Notes: a model not told the origin generated them from the sequence alone. A stretch of 64,000 nucleotides of DNA from CADEDV01 sp036383515 (GCA_036383515.1 DASVOE010000082.1:1-64000), one strand, 5' to 3'; positions 16,064 to 24,753 are shown, counted from the first letter of the stretch. Program-made: numbers and translations.

Positions 16064-18439
16064 TTAATTCTCTACCCTATTTCTTTCGTCCGTATTGTTT
16101 TCATCTACTTTTTTAAGATTAAATTTTCTACCAGAATTGAAATTATAAGTAAATGAAAGACTGAATGTGCGTGTCGACCTCTTTTGGTAAAAATCAATAT
16201 GTGTTTTATTGTAATCGGTTACGATTTTATCTCTTAGGGTATTAAAAATATCGGAGCAGTAAAACCGTATTCGTCCTTTACTTTTTAATACCTTTCTTGT
16301 CAGCGCTATATCTGTAGTAAACAACCTGGCAATTTTGGAATTGGCGTTCACATAACCAGAGCGGTAGTCTCCGATAACATTAATATCAAGAAGGTTTTTT
16401 AGTGTGATAGTATGTACTGACTTACCTGAAAAAGTAGTTTGCTTAATCTTGAAATCATTGATTTGGTACGATAAAGAAAAAACAGAAAAGCTATTGTTGA
16501 TTTCCCAGTTTTTGAGAACTTTTACAGGAAAACTTCCATTGAACCCATACTCCGTGCTATTATCAAAATTCTGGGACTGATATTCAATTATATTATCGAC
16601 AATAGGATTTGCCAGTTCACCGATTATATTTTTTGTTTTTGAAAAATAAATCCCACCCATGTAATTATTCCGGAAGGTAGCCCCCAGTTCAATTTTATGT
16701 GCGTATTGCGGTAACAGGTTTGGATTGCCTATTGATATGGTATAATCGTCGAATTGTAAACGGTAAGGATTGAGACTGCTGAAAGAGGGACGTTCAAGCC
16801 GTCTTGAATAGTTTATATAAGCTGAATTACCTTTTGCTTCGTTTAACGATTGCAGAATAAAAACAGAAGGAAATAATCCAAAATATTGTCTTTTGAATTT
16901 TTCATTCGATGTAAAGGAGTTTCCTCTTACATAAGTTTCTTCTACTCTTAAACCCGCCTTAAAGCTTGTATTGCCCGCTGTCTTTTCAAAAGAACCGTAA
17001 ACCATTAACAGCTCTTCGTTATAAATAAAATGATTGCTGGCTGGTTCATTTCTTATCCAGTTATTATTAATAAAATCTTCCCGTAACAGGGTATTGTTTC
17101 TTTTTACAGAAGTGTATTTAACACCGGCTTTTAGTTCTGCATGGTTACGAAAAGGTTGGGTATAATCGGTTTGAATACTGTAGATATTAGTACTGGTAGG
17201 GCTGTTGTTTCTGTATGTTGAATTACGGGCAGGATCATCGTAAATCGAAAGAAAACTATTGAGTTCTCTTTTTTGACTGGCAGTATAATCAGCGATCAAC
17301 TTCAGAAGAGTACCCATACTGTTCAGTTTCCAAGAATAGTTTAAGGTAGCACTGTTGAGCGAAGGCTTCCTTATCCACCCGGAGTACGCTTTTCCCATTG
17401 TGTTTCGGGTGGCGGATTGGTAGACAATATTCGTTTCGAACGATTGCACGAGCTGGTTGGCATTTCCCATTACTTGTATACCCAGAGATTGGTTGGCGCT
17501 CAGGTCATATACAAGGCCGGTCCTGTATTGCTGTCTCGTATTATTATTGTTTCTTGCTGTATAACTATTATAGGTGCTTGTGTCGGGATACACAATATCA
17601 GTAATGGCAAAATAAAAACTTCTGTCTTTTGTGTAAGAATAACTGCCAAACAGCAGCAGTTTTTTTATTTTGTAGTCCAAGGAGGCGCCGATGGTATTGA
17701 GCGGTTTTTTTCCCTGTTGAGTATAGCGTGAATAAACAGATCCGTTTAGTCCTGTTTTTCTATTTTTTTTCAAAATGATATGAATAATGCCGCCGGTGCC
17801 TGATGCTTCAAATTCAGCAGGCGGGGTGTGTATGACTTCAATACGGCTGATATCTTCCGGTTTAAGTGTCCGCAGGTATTCGGACAGTTCATCTTCTGAC
17901 ATACGCAACACTACATCATTGACCATTACCAGTACAGGCTGATTGCCACGAATACGTATCCGTCCATTATTATCTACCCATACCCCCGGTGATTTCTGCA
18001 GCACATCCAGGCCAGAATTGCTATTTACGAGGAAACCATTTTCTACATTAATAATATAGCGGTCCGCTTTTCTCGTAATCAGCGGTTTTGTGGCTGCAAC
18101 GGTTACATTATTCAGCGCCACCTCCTCTTCCCGCAACACAATTTTGAAGCTATTGGTATCCGGGTAAATAAAATCTTTAAGGGAAGGCCGATAACCGATT
18201 GTGGAGAATTTAAGAGAATATTTGGTACCTGTTAAGTATTGATAGGAAAGCAGGAAGGTTCCCTGCTCGTCTGAAGCTGTAGTCAATAAAAGACTGCTAT
18301 CCTGGAACAGGGCAACGGAAACAAAAGGGATAGGTTTATTCCGGACATTGCTTACATGACCCGTAATTTTCGTTTGTCCATATAGGATACTTGCAAGGGA
18401 ACAGTATAGTAGGGATAAGGTAAGGTGCTTTAAAAGCAT
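16064..18439 (-). CDS. TonB-dependent receptor, outer-membrane beta-barrel type
   Basis: A receptor of 791 residues from the ATG at 18439; the TTG two codons upstream is less likely. Signal peptide MLLKHLTLSLLYCSLASILYG. Residues about 25-100 are a carboxypeptidase-regulatory-like domain (ITGHVSNVRNKPIPFVSVAL, DEQGTFLLSY). A plug follows (NNVTVAATKPLITRKADRYIINVEN, SGLDVLQKSPGVWVDNNGRIRIRG, ISRIEVIHTPPAEFEASGTGG). The remainder is a barrel of the OMP_b-brl_3 class with LERPSFSSLNPYRLQFDDYTISIGNPNLLPQ-type motifs. This class lacks the SusD partner. It stands alone here, so the substrate cannot be inferred. The protein is full length. Confidence 0.92.
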   Translation of the reverse strand: MLLKHLTLSLLYCSLASILYGQTKITGHVSNVRNKPIPFVSVALFQDSSLLLTTASDEQGTFLLSYQYLTGTKYSLKFSTIGYRPSLKDFIYPDTNSFKIVLREEEVALNNVTVAATKPLITRKADRYIINVENGFLVNSNSGLDVLQKSPGVWVDNNGRIRIRGNQPVLVMVNDVVLRMSEDELSEYLRTLKPEDISRIEVIHTPPAEFEASGTGGIIHIILKKNRKTGLNGSVYSRYTQQGKKPLNTIGASLDYKIKKLLLFGSYSYTKDRSFYFAITDIVYPDTSTYNSYTARNNNNTRQQYRTGLVYDLSANQSLGIQVMGNANQLVQSFETNIVYQSATRNTMGKAYSGWIRKPSLNSATLNYSWKLNSMGTLLKLIADYTASQKRELNSFLSIYDDPARNSTYRNNSPTSTNIYSIQTDYTQPFRNHAELKAGVKYTSVKRNNTLLREDFINNNWIRNEPASNHFIYNEELLMVYGSFEKTAGNTSFKAGLRVEETYVRGNSFTSNEKFKRQYFGLFPSVFILQSLNEAKGNSAYINYSRRLERPSFSSLNPYRLQFDDYTISIGNPNLLPQYAHKIELGATFRNNYMGGIYFSKTKNIIGELANPIVDNIIEYQSQNFDNSTEYGFNGSFPVKVLKNWEINNSFSVFSLSYQINDFKIKQTTFSGKSVHTITLKNLLDINVIGDYRSGYVNANSKIARLFTTDIALTRKVLKSKGRIRFYCSDIFNTLRDKIVTDYNKTHIDFYQKRSTRTFSLSFTYNFNSGRKFNLKKVDENNTDERNRVEN

Positions 18440-18538
18440 AAACAAATATATCTAATTTCTTGGTTGCTTAATTGGATTCGGATATCGGCGGCTGCCGATC
18501 GACCAAACAGAGGTTTTCTGATTAAAAGTGGCCTGTAA

Positions 18539-18577
18539 AGAATGTAAACAAGTTTATACCAAACTTGTTTACATTCT
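18539..18577. repeat. Perfect 17-bp inverted repeat
   Basis: AGAATGTAAACAAGTTT, loop ATACC, then the exact complement. No long T-run follows on either strand, so it is a weak terminator candidate or an operator-like site. The stop codon of the small minus-strand frame 18569-18772 lies in the right arm. Confidence 0.7.
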
Positions 18578-18772
18578 CTGTTTTGCATTATACAAAACAA
18601 GATTTAAAGATTCATCGTTATACATTTTCATTTGAAGTGACGATAGTGAAATGCGTATTTTGAAAAATGAAATTGAATATTTTTTTGTGATTTCAGAATC
18701 CCACTTAAAATTGCAATATCGAATTTCTGTATCCGCAAACTTCCAGTTTGTGTTTTGCCCTGAAAATAACAT
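18569..18772 (-). CDS. Possible small hypothetical protein
   Basis: A 67-residue frame with ATG start and no recognised family. It is rich in Lys, Ser and Tyr (WKFADTEIRYCNFKWDSEITKKYS). Its stop lies inside the 17-bp inverted repeat, which would suit a gene ending at a terminator. There is no promoter or ribosome-binding site that I can see. It may equally be chance or a fragment. Confidence 0.25.
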   Translation of the reverse strand: MLFSGQNTNWKFADTEIRYCNFKWDSEITKKYSISFFKIRISLSSLQMKMYNDESLNLVLYNAKQRM

Positions 18773-18856
18773 TTAACTTTATTGTGTTTCATTCTTCCGC
18801 ACGAGTCGGTGAAGATTTCGATTGAGATATTCTATATTACTAAACTTTGCGTTTGG

Positions 18857-19048
18857 TCAATCAGCTGTGTAATCGATAAAGTGTTCCGTACAAAACCCCT
18901 GGAATTCTTTGGCAAATCGGTTAACTCTTCTTTTTTCGCCGCCAAATATTGATGGTATTAGAATTTGTTCTTCTGCTCCTCCTGTAATCACCTCGATTTT
19001 TATTGCTCCATTTTCAGATTCCGTGGTATCTACCCGAATAAAGACCAT
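18857..19048 (-). CDS. Possible small hypothetical protein or gene fragment
   Basis: A 63-residue frame with protein-like composition (FIRVDTTESENGAIKIEVIT, GGEKRRVNRFAKEF) but no recognised family. It ends its 5' side directly at the R1 repeat copy at 19060, as the truncated XRE gene does, so it could be the 3' part of a longer gene. Low confidence. Confidence 0.3.
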   Translation of the reverse strand: MVFIRVDTTESENGAIKIEVITGGAEEQILIPSIFGGEKRRVNRFAKEFQGFCTEHFIDYTAD

Positions 19049-19059
19049 GTAATTGTTTT

Positions 19060-19235
19060 TATTGAAAAAACTATTGTCTTCGAAGACCCTTACAAAGCAG
19101 CCTTTGTAATTGCTTTCTTAAGCGTAGCAATGAGTCTTTATCTATTCGAATGGTTAGCGAAAAACACCAATCATGGCGTGTTATCTTTTATTTTATTGAA
19201 CACCCGCAACGGCGGAAGTTTTTGGATCATGGTTT
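19060..19235 (+). repeat. Dispersed repeat family R1, copy d
   Basis: TTTGTAATTGCTTTCTTAAGCGTAGCAATGAG, CTTTATCTATTCGAATGGTTAGCG, AAACACCAATCATGGCGTGTTA and ATTTTATTGAACACCCGCAACGGCGG align in order with copies a and c. This is the most complete right-hand end. One frame reads SLYLFEWLAKN...HGVLSFILLNTRNGG. Confidence 0.6.
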
Positions 19236-19271
19236 ATACGGATGCCTGAAGCATTTCGTTATTTAAACTTT

Positions 19272-19631
19272 CTATACTTTTATTTTATCTTTTTCAGCGC
19301 CAGCATTTTTTGAAAAGAGATGACTGATCTTATTTGCTAATTCTGATAACTTTTTTTTCATGTTTTCGACATCGAAAAGCGGTTCCCCGGGCTTCTCCTT
19401 TTTTTGCTTCCAAATAAGAACAATTAATAAAATAGCATTCAATAAACATAGTGTCACGATCCAATTATAAAGTTCATTCCCATGAATAAAGAATAAGATC
19501 ACCGGGGCGGATATTACCAGTAATGAAAAAAGAATCAACAAAATTCTCTTCAGGAAAATAAAGTTCACCAAAATTGCAAACCCTATTACAAACAGGAGTT
19601 CAAATAAACCACCATCAAAAAAAAGCTCCAT
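19272..19631 (-). CDS. Hypothetical membrane protein with Lys-rich cytoplasmic tail
   Basis: A 119-residue protein from the ATG at 19631; a TTG 13 codons upstream is possible. Three hydrophobic segments (LFELLFVIGFAILVNFIFL, ILLILFSLLVISAPVILFF, WIVTLCLLNAILLIVLIW) are followed by a 45-residue charged, probably helical tail (KKLSELANKISHLFSK). No family is recognised. It is 57 bases downstream of the 527-residue protein gene on the same strand, so the two may be co-transcribed. Confidence 0.6.
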   Translation of the reverse strand: MELFFDGGLFELLFVIGFAILVNFIFLKRILLILFSLLVISAPVILFFIHGNELYNWIVTLCLLNAILLIVLIWKQKKEKPGEPLFDVENMKKKLSELANKISHLFSKNAGAEKDKIKV

Positions 19632-19727
19632 AAAAATGAATTTTGTAAAAGTTAAGAGCCCGGAAAACAAGATTCCTGATCCTTGACCCTTAACTCAAAA
19701 AATAAAGATCATCTATCGTATGCTTCG

Positions 19728-21311
19728 CTATACTTCATCTGCACGGCCAAATATTGTAAGGTTAGGTGTTGCGTCGGATGAACCGGCGCCACTTTGTAAT
19801 GAATAACCGGTGGCACAAAAAAGTTTGGCATTTGCAAAATTCCTTCTGACCGTTAAATAATCTCCCCACTTATTATCTGCCGGGCCACGGGTGCTTGTGA
19901 ATGTAACCCGCTGCCGGCGTGTACCGGTAAGAATGCCTACAATATGTGTTGGGAATTTTGGACCACCCCCGATCATATAAGAAGCGCCGACCTCATTATT
20001 TATATTGGTTGCCAATCCCGCATAAGAAAAAGCGTAATCGGGATTCCATAGATTTATGTTTTCAATTAACGTCATCGTCGTGGCATTGATGCGGGCTATC
20101 TGTATAAATGGATGAGGCCGGGCATTGGCTCCTCCTTTGGCTGAACCCCATGCGAACCAAAGTTCATTACCAGCCAATGTTGCCCCGGTATGACGGCCAT
20201 CTGCCCGTTGCAACCAATTACGACCATCAGGGGTGGTTGAACTATATCCTGTACCGGCCCATGATGCAACAGTGATATTCGTTGAAGTTGGTGATGCACT
20301 TGCTTCATTCCATTTAAATACACGGAGAGAACTTGTGTTATTATGCGAAACAAAAAAAGCAGTGGTACCGCAATTTTGTGCTACCCGAAGACTCGGATGC
20401 GTTGTAGATACAGACCGGGTTGCACTCAGGGTTCCGGAAGTAAAACTTGATAGCCTGATCCTGACTACTGCTGAAGCCTGCCATGTGCCACCCTGGAAAC
20501 AATTACTGGTCATGTATAACATATTTTTTCCATCAGCCAGGTCGGGAAAGTCAAGCCAGATACCAGCGGTAAGACCAAGCATTGCAGGCGTGATATCAAA
20601 AAATTTCCAATTACCTGTTTTTACTTTTGCTGTTGTAGCATATGCAATGCGTTGAATATTCTTGCCTGAAGTATCTCTTGAGTATTGAAGTAACCAGATA
20701 AAAGTGTCAATACTTTTGATATAGTGAACAACCTGGTCACAGCAAAAGCTCATTCCCGGTGGATCTGGAAATGTTGAGAAAGGATCAATGAATTTGAAAG
20801 TGGTACCACCATTAAGTGATACTGCCGCAAACCAATTACCTGTATAAAATATCACGTCGCCGTTTTTAGCAGCACTCGGTTCACAAACATGTGATGCAGT
20901 GTCCATGGTGGCTACATCGTTTAGCTGTACATTTTTTACCAGGGTAAGAGTATCAGTTGGCGTTAGTGGTACTGTCATAGCATTAGCCATTTCTCTTGGT
21001 CTGGGCATGTCTTCAAACGATAAAGCCATTGTTGGTATACGATCTATTATTTTTTTGCCTTTCGGGACTTTAGGTAAAACTTTGCGAGGATGAATTTCAT
21101 CTTTCTTCCTGGCAAGTGAAAATTTGGAAGCTTTAGACTGATACTTGATCTTGACCTCAGTGGCTTTCTGAGATTTTAATTTTTCTGTTGCAAAGTTTGA
21201 AGATGCTGCAAATGGTCGTGGCGATTTGATCTTGATATCAGGAGCATTTTCAACATTCTTTTTTGAAGTTGTTTTGCGGGATGTGCTTGATCCCTTTTTT
21301 TTAGTAGGCAT
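19728..21311 (-). CDS. Propeller-like protein with Lys-rich N-terminal tail and no signal peptide
   Basis: A 527-residue protein. Residues 1-80 are Lys/Ser-rich and disordered-looking (MPTKKKGSSTSRKTTSKKN). A motif IHPRKVLPKVPKGKKIIDRIP follows and is repeated in the small upstream gene at 21459-21692. From about residue 130 to the end the protein shows propeller-like repeats (GDVIFYTGNWFAAVS, WLDFPDLADGKNMLYMTSN, NELWFAWGSAKGG) resembling the sialidase-like region of the 4095-7031 product. No signal peptide or sorting domain is visible, so export is uncertain. An exact GGAGGG ribosome-binding site seven bases before the ATG is unusual in this genome. Function unknown. Confidence 0.72.
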   Translation of the reverse strand: MPTKKKGSSTSRKTTSKKNVENAPDIKIKSPRPFAASSNFATEKLKSQKATEVKIKYQSKASKFSLARKKDEIHPRKVLPKVPKGKKIIDRIPTMALSFEDMPRPREMANAMTVPLTPTDTLTLVKNVQLNDVATMDTASHVCEPSAAKNGDVIFYTGNWFAAVSLNGGTTFKFIDPFSTFPDPPGMSFCCDQVVHYIKSIDTFIWLLQYSRDTSGKNIQRIAYATTAKVKTGNWKFFDITPAMLGLTAGIWLDFPDLADGKNMLYMTSNCFQGGTWQASAVVRIRLSSFTSGTLSATRSVSTTHPSLRVAQNCGTTAFFVSHNNTSSLRVFKWNEASASPTSTNITVASWAGTGYSSTTPDGRNWLQRADGRHTGATLAGNELWFAWGSAKGGANARPHPFIQIARINATTMTLIENINLWNPDYAFSYAGLATNINNEVGASYMIGGGPKFPTHIVGILTGTRRQRVTFTSTRGPADNKWGDYLTVRRNFANAKLFCATGYSLQSGAGSSDATPNLTIFGRADEV

Positions 21312-21318
21312 AATGATT

Positions 21319-21324
21319 CCCTCC
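21319..21324 (-). promoter_or_regulatory. Strong Shine-Dalgarno site GGAGGG
   Basis: On the minus strand AAAAAGGAGGG ends seven bases before the ATG at 21311. It fixes the start of the 527-residue protein and parallels the AGGAGG before the gene at 1902. Confidence 0.7.
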
Positions 21325-21458
21325 TTTTTATTAGTTAATAATAAATGATCGCTGAAAAAAAATAATGATGTATCAGCATCACAATTGATAACTACTAATC
21401 AATGCTACTAAATCAAAAATGCCTCAACGGCTTCACCGAATCATTGGGAGGGATTGAT

Positions 21459-21692
21459 CTAATCAGGGTCAACCGGGGGTGTTGGAGTGTTATCCGGTAT
21501 TTTTTTGCCTTCAGTTACAGGTGGTATAACCTGGCGGGGATGAATCTTTTTGTCTGGTAAAGGTAAGGGGGGTAATGAATGAAAGGAAATTTTCTTTTTC
21601 TTAGAAGTCTGTTTGGGCATCTCTCCTGATGACATTGAATCAGGACACTCCTCTTTATTTTTTGAGTTTTTTTTCTGTGCCATTCCCTTCAT
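21459..21692 (-). CDS. Small Lys/Pro-rich protein repeating its neighbour's N-terminal motif
   Basis: A 77-residue polar protein (ATG at 21692, or at 21683 giving MAQKKNSKNKEE). Its second half, KKIHPRQVIPPVTEGKKIPDNTP, aligns with EIHPRKVLPKVPKGKKIIDRIP of the 527-residue protein encoded 147 bases downstream on the same strand. The rest is Lys- and Ser-rich with a PPLPLP segment. No signal peptide. The pair mirrors the relation between 3626-3979 and 4095-7031. Function unknown. Confidence 0.65.
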   Translation of the reverse strand: MKGMAQKKNSKNKEECPDSMSSGEMPKQTSKKKKISFHSLPPLPLPDKKIHPRQVIPPVTEGKKIPDNTPTPPVDPD

Positions 21693-21801
21693 TTTACCGT
21701 TTTAAATATACAAATTTCAAGCCGGTATAATTGTAGCAATTAATTATGAATGAAATACAGGGGAAACATTCAGAATTCATAATTCAGCGTTCTTCATTAT
21801 C

Positions 21802-21986
21802 TTAAAGATTTAATTTCTTCATCTCAGACACAACATAATCGCAAGCCCTTTCTCTCAGCGCCATATAAGTCAAGGACAGATACAGGCATGCCCTGAGCTA
21901 ATACAGGATCCATCAGTAACAAACACATTGGGTGTTTCATGCATTTGGTTCCATTTATTCAACACTAAGGTTTTCGGGTCATGGCC
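21802..21986 (-). pseudogene. 3' fragment of a GMC oxidoreductase gene
   Basis: This stretch aligns at the DNA level with the 3' end of the GMC oxidoreductase gene (23068-23255). On the minus strand it reads GHDPKTLVLNKWNQMHETPN, VFVTDGSCI, loses frame near the family's CMTSSACLNPSLTY motif, and recovers as TYMALRERACDYVVSEMKKLNL before a TAA. The remaining 500 residues are missing. It sits directly downstream of the Gfo/Idh/MocA gene, so an ancestral duplicate of the GMC gene probably once flanked that gene on both sides. Confidence 0.9.
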
Positions 21987-22002
21987 AAAAAAAACATTTC
22001 AG

Positions 22003-22977
22003 TTATTTGCTAACAAACTCCCCCATCAACCGCATCACCTCCGCTCCTTCTTCTCCACTACAGGGATTAGCTGCCTGGCCTAAAAAGTACTGCACCGTTT
22101 TTTCAATCATCGGTTGCTGTACATGGGGCAACGGGTCAAAAGGAATAGTTGTTTGATTGCCATTGATAGTAAGCCAGACCGTAGTGCCACTAAAAACATT
22201 GAAACCTATTTTGCCTTTGCTCCCGATGATTTCACAATAGTCTGCAGGTGCCGGCGCATTGAAACACCAGGCGCCGTTAAAAGCCACCCCATTTTTAAAT
22301 AAAATATTTCCGGCTACCATATCATCCGCCGCATACTGGCCGCCCTGGCTGGCGGCGATGCCCGTTACTTTTTGCACCGGGCCAAAGAAATAATACATGA
22401 GGTCGAGCTGGTGCGGCGCCAGGTCATGAAAAAGACCACCACCAGCAATAGTAGGATCAACCCGCCAGCGGTTACCGGGGAGAGACAGTTCTTCCGCAGT
22501 CAATGGTGGTTTATAAAACTCAAGCCGGGCCAGGCATATATCACCAATGGCATTATCGAGCAACAATTGTTTGATGTGTTTGAATAAAGGCTGTTCACGA
22601 CGGTAATGTGCTACGGTAAGTTTTATACCGGCAGCAGCAGCGGCAGCCGCCATGTGTTGAGCAGCTTTATAAGTATGGGCCATTGGCTTTTCTACGTACA
22701 CCGGTTTGCCGGCATGGAGAGCGGCGAGTGTATACTCCTCGTGTGAGGAAGGAGGCGTGGCGATGTAAATGGCGTTTACTCCAGGATCATTGATGAGTTT
22801 GTCTGCATCATCATACCAACGTGGCACCTTATGACGGCGGGCATAGTCTTTTGCTTTTTCTCCATCACGGCGCATAACAGCTACCAATAATGAATTGGCG
22901 ACTTTATTGAAAGCAGGGCCGCTTTTAATTTCCGTTACATCGCCACAGCCGATAATGCCCCAGTTGATGTTGTGCAT
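22003..22977 (-). CDS. Gfo/Idh/MocA family oxidoreductase
   Basis: A 324-residue NAD(P)-dependent sugar-type dehydrogenase. The Rossmann fold is at the N-terminus with GIIGCGDVTE, and the family's EKPMAHT motif (catalytic-site Lys) is near residue 95. The C-terminal alpha/beta domain contains GGGLFHDLAPHQLDLMYYFFGP, where the His residues are the usual substrate-site residues. The length is typical. It is cytoplasmic, with no signal peptide. The following genes upstream on the same strand (GMC oxidoreductase, sugar isomerase) suggest a shared role in oxidising a sugar or polyol; this is inference. Confidence 0.92.
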   Translation of the reverse strand: MHNINWGIIGCGDVTEIKSGPAFNKVANSLLVAVMRRDGEKAKDYARRHKVPRWYDDADKLINDPGVNAIYIATPPSSHEEYTLAALHAGKPVYVEKPMAHTYKAAQHMAAAAAAAGIKLTVAHYRREQPLFKHIKQLLLDNAIGDICLARLEFYKPPLTAEELSLPGNRWRVDPTIAGGGLFHDLAPHQLDLMYYFFGPVQKVTGIAASQGGQYAADDMVAGNILFKNGVAFNGAWCFNAPAPADYCEIIGSKGKIGFNVFSGTTVWLTINGNQTTIPFDPLPHVQQPMIEKTVQYFLGQAANPCSGEEGAEVMRLMGEFVSK

Positions 22978-23002
22978 ACATTAAGGTTTAAATATTGGTT
23001 AG

Positions 23003-23031
23003 CCACAGATTAACACGGATTAACACAGATG
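23003..23031. repeat. Short direct repeat GATTAACAC
   Basis: GATTAACACGGATTAACACAGAT is two and a half copies of a 10-base unit. Sequences of this form are common short intergenic repeats in Bacteroidota genomes. No function known. Confidence 0.5.
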
Positions 23032-23067
23032 AATACAGTTTGTCGTTTGCCGGGATGACAAACTGTA

Positions 23068-24753
23068 TTAAAGGTTAAGCTTCTTCATTTCTTTTACCGC
23101 ATAATCGCAGGCTCTTGCTGTCAATGCCATGTATGTGAGTGATGGATTGAGGCAGGCGCTGGAGGTCATACACGAACCATCGGTAATAAATACGTTGGGC
23201 ACTTCGTGCATCTGGTTCCATTTATTCAACACTGATGTTTTGGGATCATGGCCCATGCGGGCAATACCCATTTCATGATTGGCATTGCCGGGGAAAGAAA
23301 GTTTTCCATTCACTGCAATATTTTTAAATCCTGCTGCTTCCATGAGTTCTTTTGCCGATTTCTTAATATCCTCATGCATGACCTTCTCATTTTCTTTGAA
23401 TTCACAATCTATCGTAATGATTGGTCTTCCCCAGTCATCTTTTTTATTGAGGTCAAGTGTAATACGGTTATCTGCATACGGAAGACATTCACCAAATGCA
23501 AACAAGTTCATTTGCCAGGGCCCCGGCTCTGATAACGCTTTTTTTAATTCGGCGCCAACAGGTGGTGCATCTCCCTGTTGCCGCCGTCTGTTGGCACTGC
23601 CACCAAATTGGTAGCCACGGAGAAAACCCGGTGTTTGCTCGTTTATATTTGCAAAGCGGGGAATATAAATAGAGGTTGGCCTGCGGCCATAATAATACAT
23701 GTCTTCAAAACCTTCCACATCGGCCGATATACTGAGTCCTTTATGATGATCCATCAGGTTGCGTCCTACCTGGTCACTTCCATTGCCTAATCCATTGGGG
23801 AAACGGGAAGATGTTGAATTCAATAATATAAAAGCTGTGGCTACGGTAGATGCGTTGAGGAAAATGATACGGGCATAGAATTCTTCTGTTTGCTTTGTTT
23901 CTGTATCAATGATCTCTACACCAATCGCTTTTTGTTTTTGTTCATCATACAGCACCCGGTTCACCAGCGAATGTGGTCTTACGGTTAAATTACCGGTAGC
24001 ATAGGCAGCCGGCATCGTACTGGCATTGGTACTGAAATAAGCACCAAACGGACAACCGCGGTGACAAAGATCACGGGCCATACATTGCCCCCTTCCCTTT
24101 ACAGGTTGCGTAAGATTAGCCGTTCTGCCGATGATCACTTTACGGTCATCATATTTTGCTTCGATCTTTTGTTTAAAAAATTTTTCTACCGCGTTCATTT
24201 CAAAAGGCGGCTGAAATTTTCCATCGGGCAAATGAGCTAATCCATCTGCATTACCACTTACACCAATAAAAGATTCTACATAATCATACCAGGGAGCAAG
24301 ATCTTTATACCGTATCGGCCAGTCTATGCCGTGACCATCTTTGAGATTGGCTTCAAAGTAAAGATCACTCCAGCGGTAAGTGGCCCTGGCCCATAACAAT
24401 GAACGGCCACCCACAATATCGCCCCGTATCCAGTCAAAACGCTTTGTTTCGGCATACGGATTTTCCTGGTCATTGATATAAAAATGTTTGTTGTCTTCTT
24501 TGTACGAGTAATGGCGGCTCTGTACAAAATTTCGTTGTTTGTCTTCCTGTGTCAGGTTTAGACGATGTTTGAATTCCCACGTAGGTGTGGTAGCCGTTGG
24601 ATAGTCTTTAATATGTTCAACGTTGCGGCCACGTTCGAGCACCAGCACTTTTAATCCTTTTTCGCAAAGTTCTTTAGCGGCCCATCCGCCACTGATACCA
24701 GAGCCAACGATGATGGCATCGTAGGTGTTTTGTTTTTTAGGGTCACCGGGCAT
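23068..24753 (-). CDS. GMC family oxidoreductase (FAD-dependent)
   Basis: A 561-residue FAD enzyme of the glucose-methanol-choline family, membrane or periplasmic in relatives that oxidise gluconate, glucosides or polyols. The dinucleotide motif VGSGISGGWAAKEL is near residues 16-29, the ERG ribose-binding motif follows, and GGRSLLWARATYRW is in the FAD lid region. A Cys-rich segment CMARDLCHRGCPFGAYFST is typical of the bacterial subgroup. The catalytic His motif GNANHEMGIARMG and the final NPSLTYMALTARACDYA motif are intact. No signal peptide is seen. The gluconate 2-dehydrogenase subunit 3-like partner usually encoded next to it is absent here. A broken copy of its 3' end lies at 21802. 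Confidence 0.92.
   Translation of the reverse strand: MPGDPKKQNTYDAIIVGSGISGGWAAKELCEKGLKVLVLERGRNVEHIKDYPTATTPTWEFKHRLNLTQEDKQRNFVQSRHYSYKEDNKHFYINDQENPYAETKRFDWIRGDIVGGRSLLWARATYRWSDLYFEANLKDGHGIDWPIRYKDLAPWYDYVESFIGVSGNADGLAHLPDGKFQPPFEMNAVEKFFKQKIEAKYDDRKVIIGRTANLTQPVKGRGQCMARDLCHRGCPFGAYFSTNASTMPAAYATGNLTVRPHSLVNRVLYDEQKQKAIGVEIIDTETKQTEEFYARIIFLNASTVATAFILLNSTSSRFPNGLGNGSDQVGRNLMDHHKGLSISADVEGFEDMYYYGRRPTSIYIPRFANINEQTPGFLRGYQFGGSANRRRQQGDAPPVGAELKKALSEPGPWQMNLFAFGECLPYADNRITLDLNKKDDWGRPIITIDCEFKENEKVMHEDIKKSAKELMEAAGFKNIAVNGKLSFPGNANHEMGIARMGHDPKTSVLNKWNQMHEVPNVFITDGSCMTSSACLNPSLTYMALTARACDYAVKEMKKLNL

Noticed and set aside
15806..16156. 116-codon plus-strand frame
   Set aside because: It contains an R1-like segment and overlaps the 3' end of the TonB receptor gene on the other strand.
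18443..18450. TATATTTG promoter for the TonB receptor gene
   Set aside because: It overlaps the start codon region, so the transcript would begin at or after the ATG, and no -33 element is found.
18965..19249. 94-codon plus-strand frame
   Set aside because: Its second half is R1 repeat. The first half is antisense to the small minus-strand frame. No start signal.
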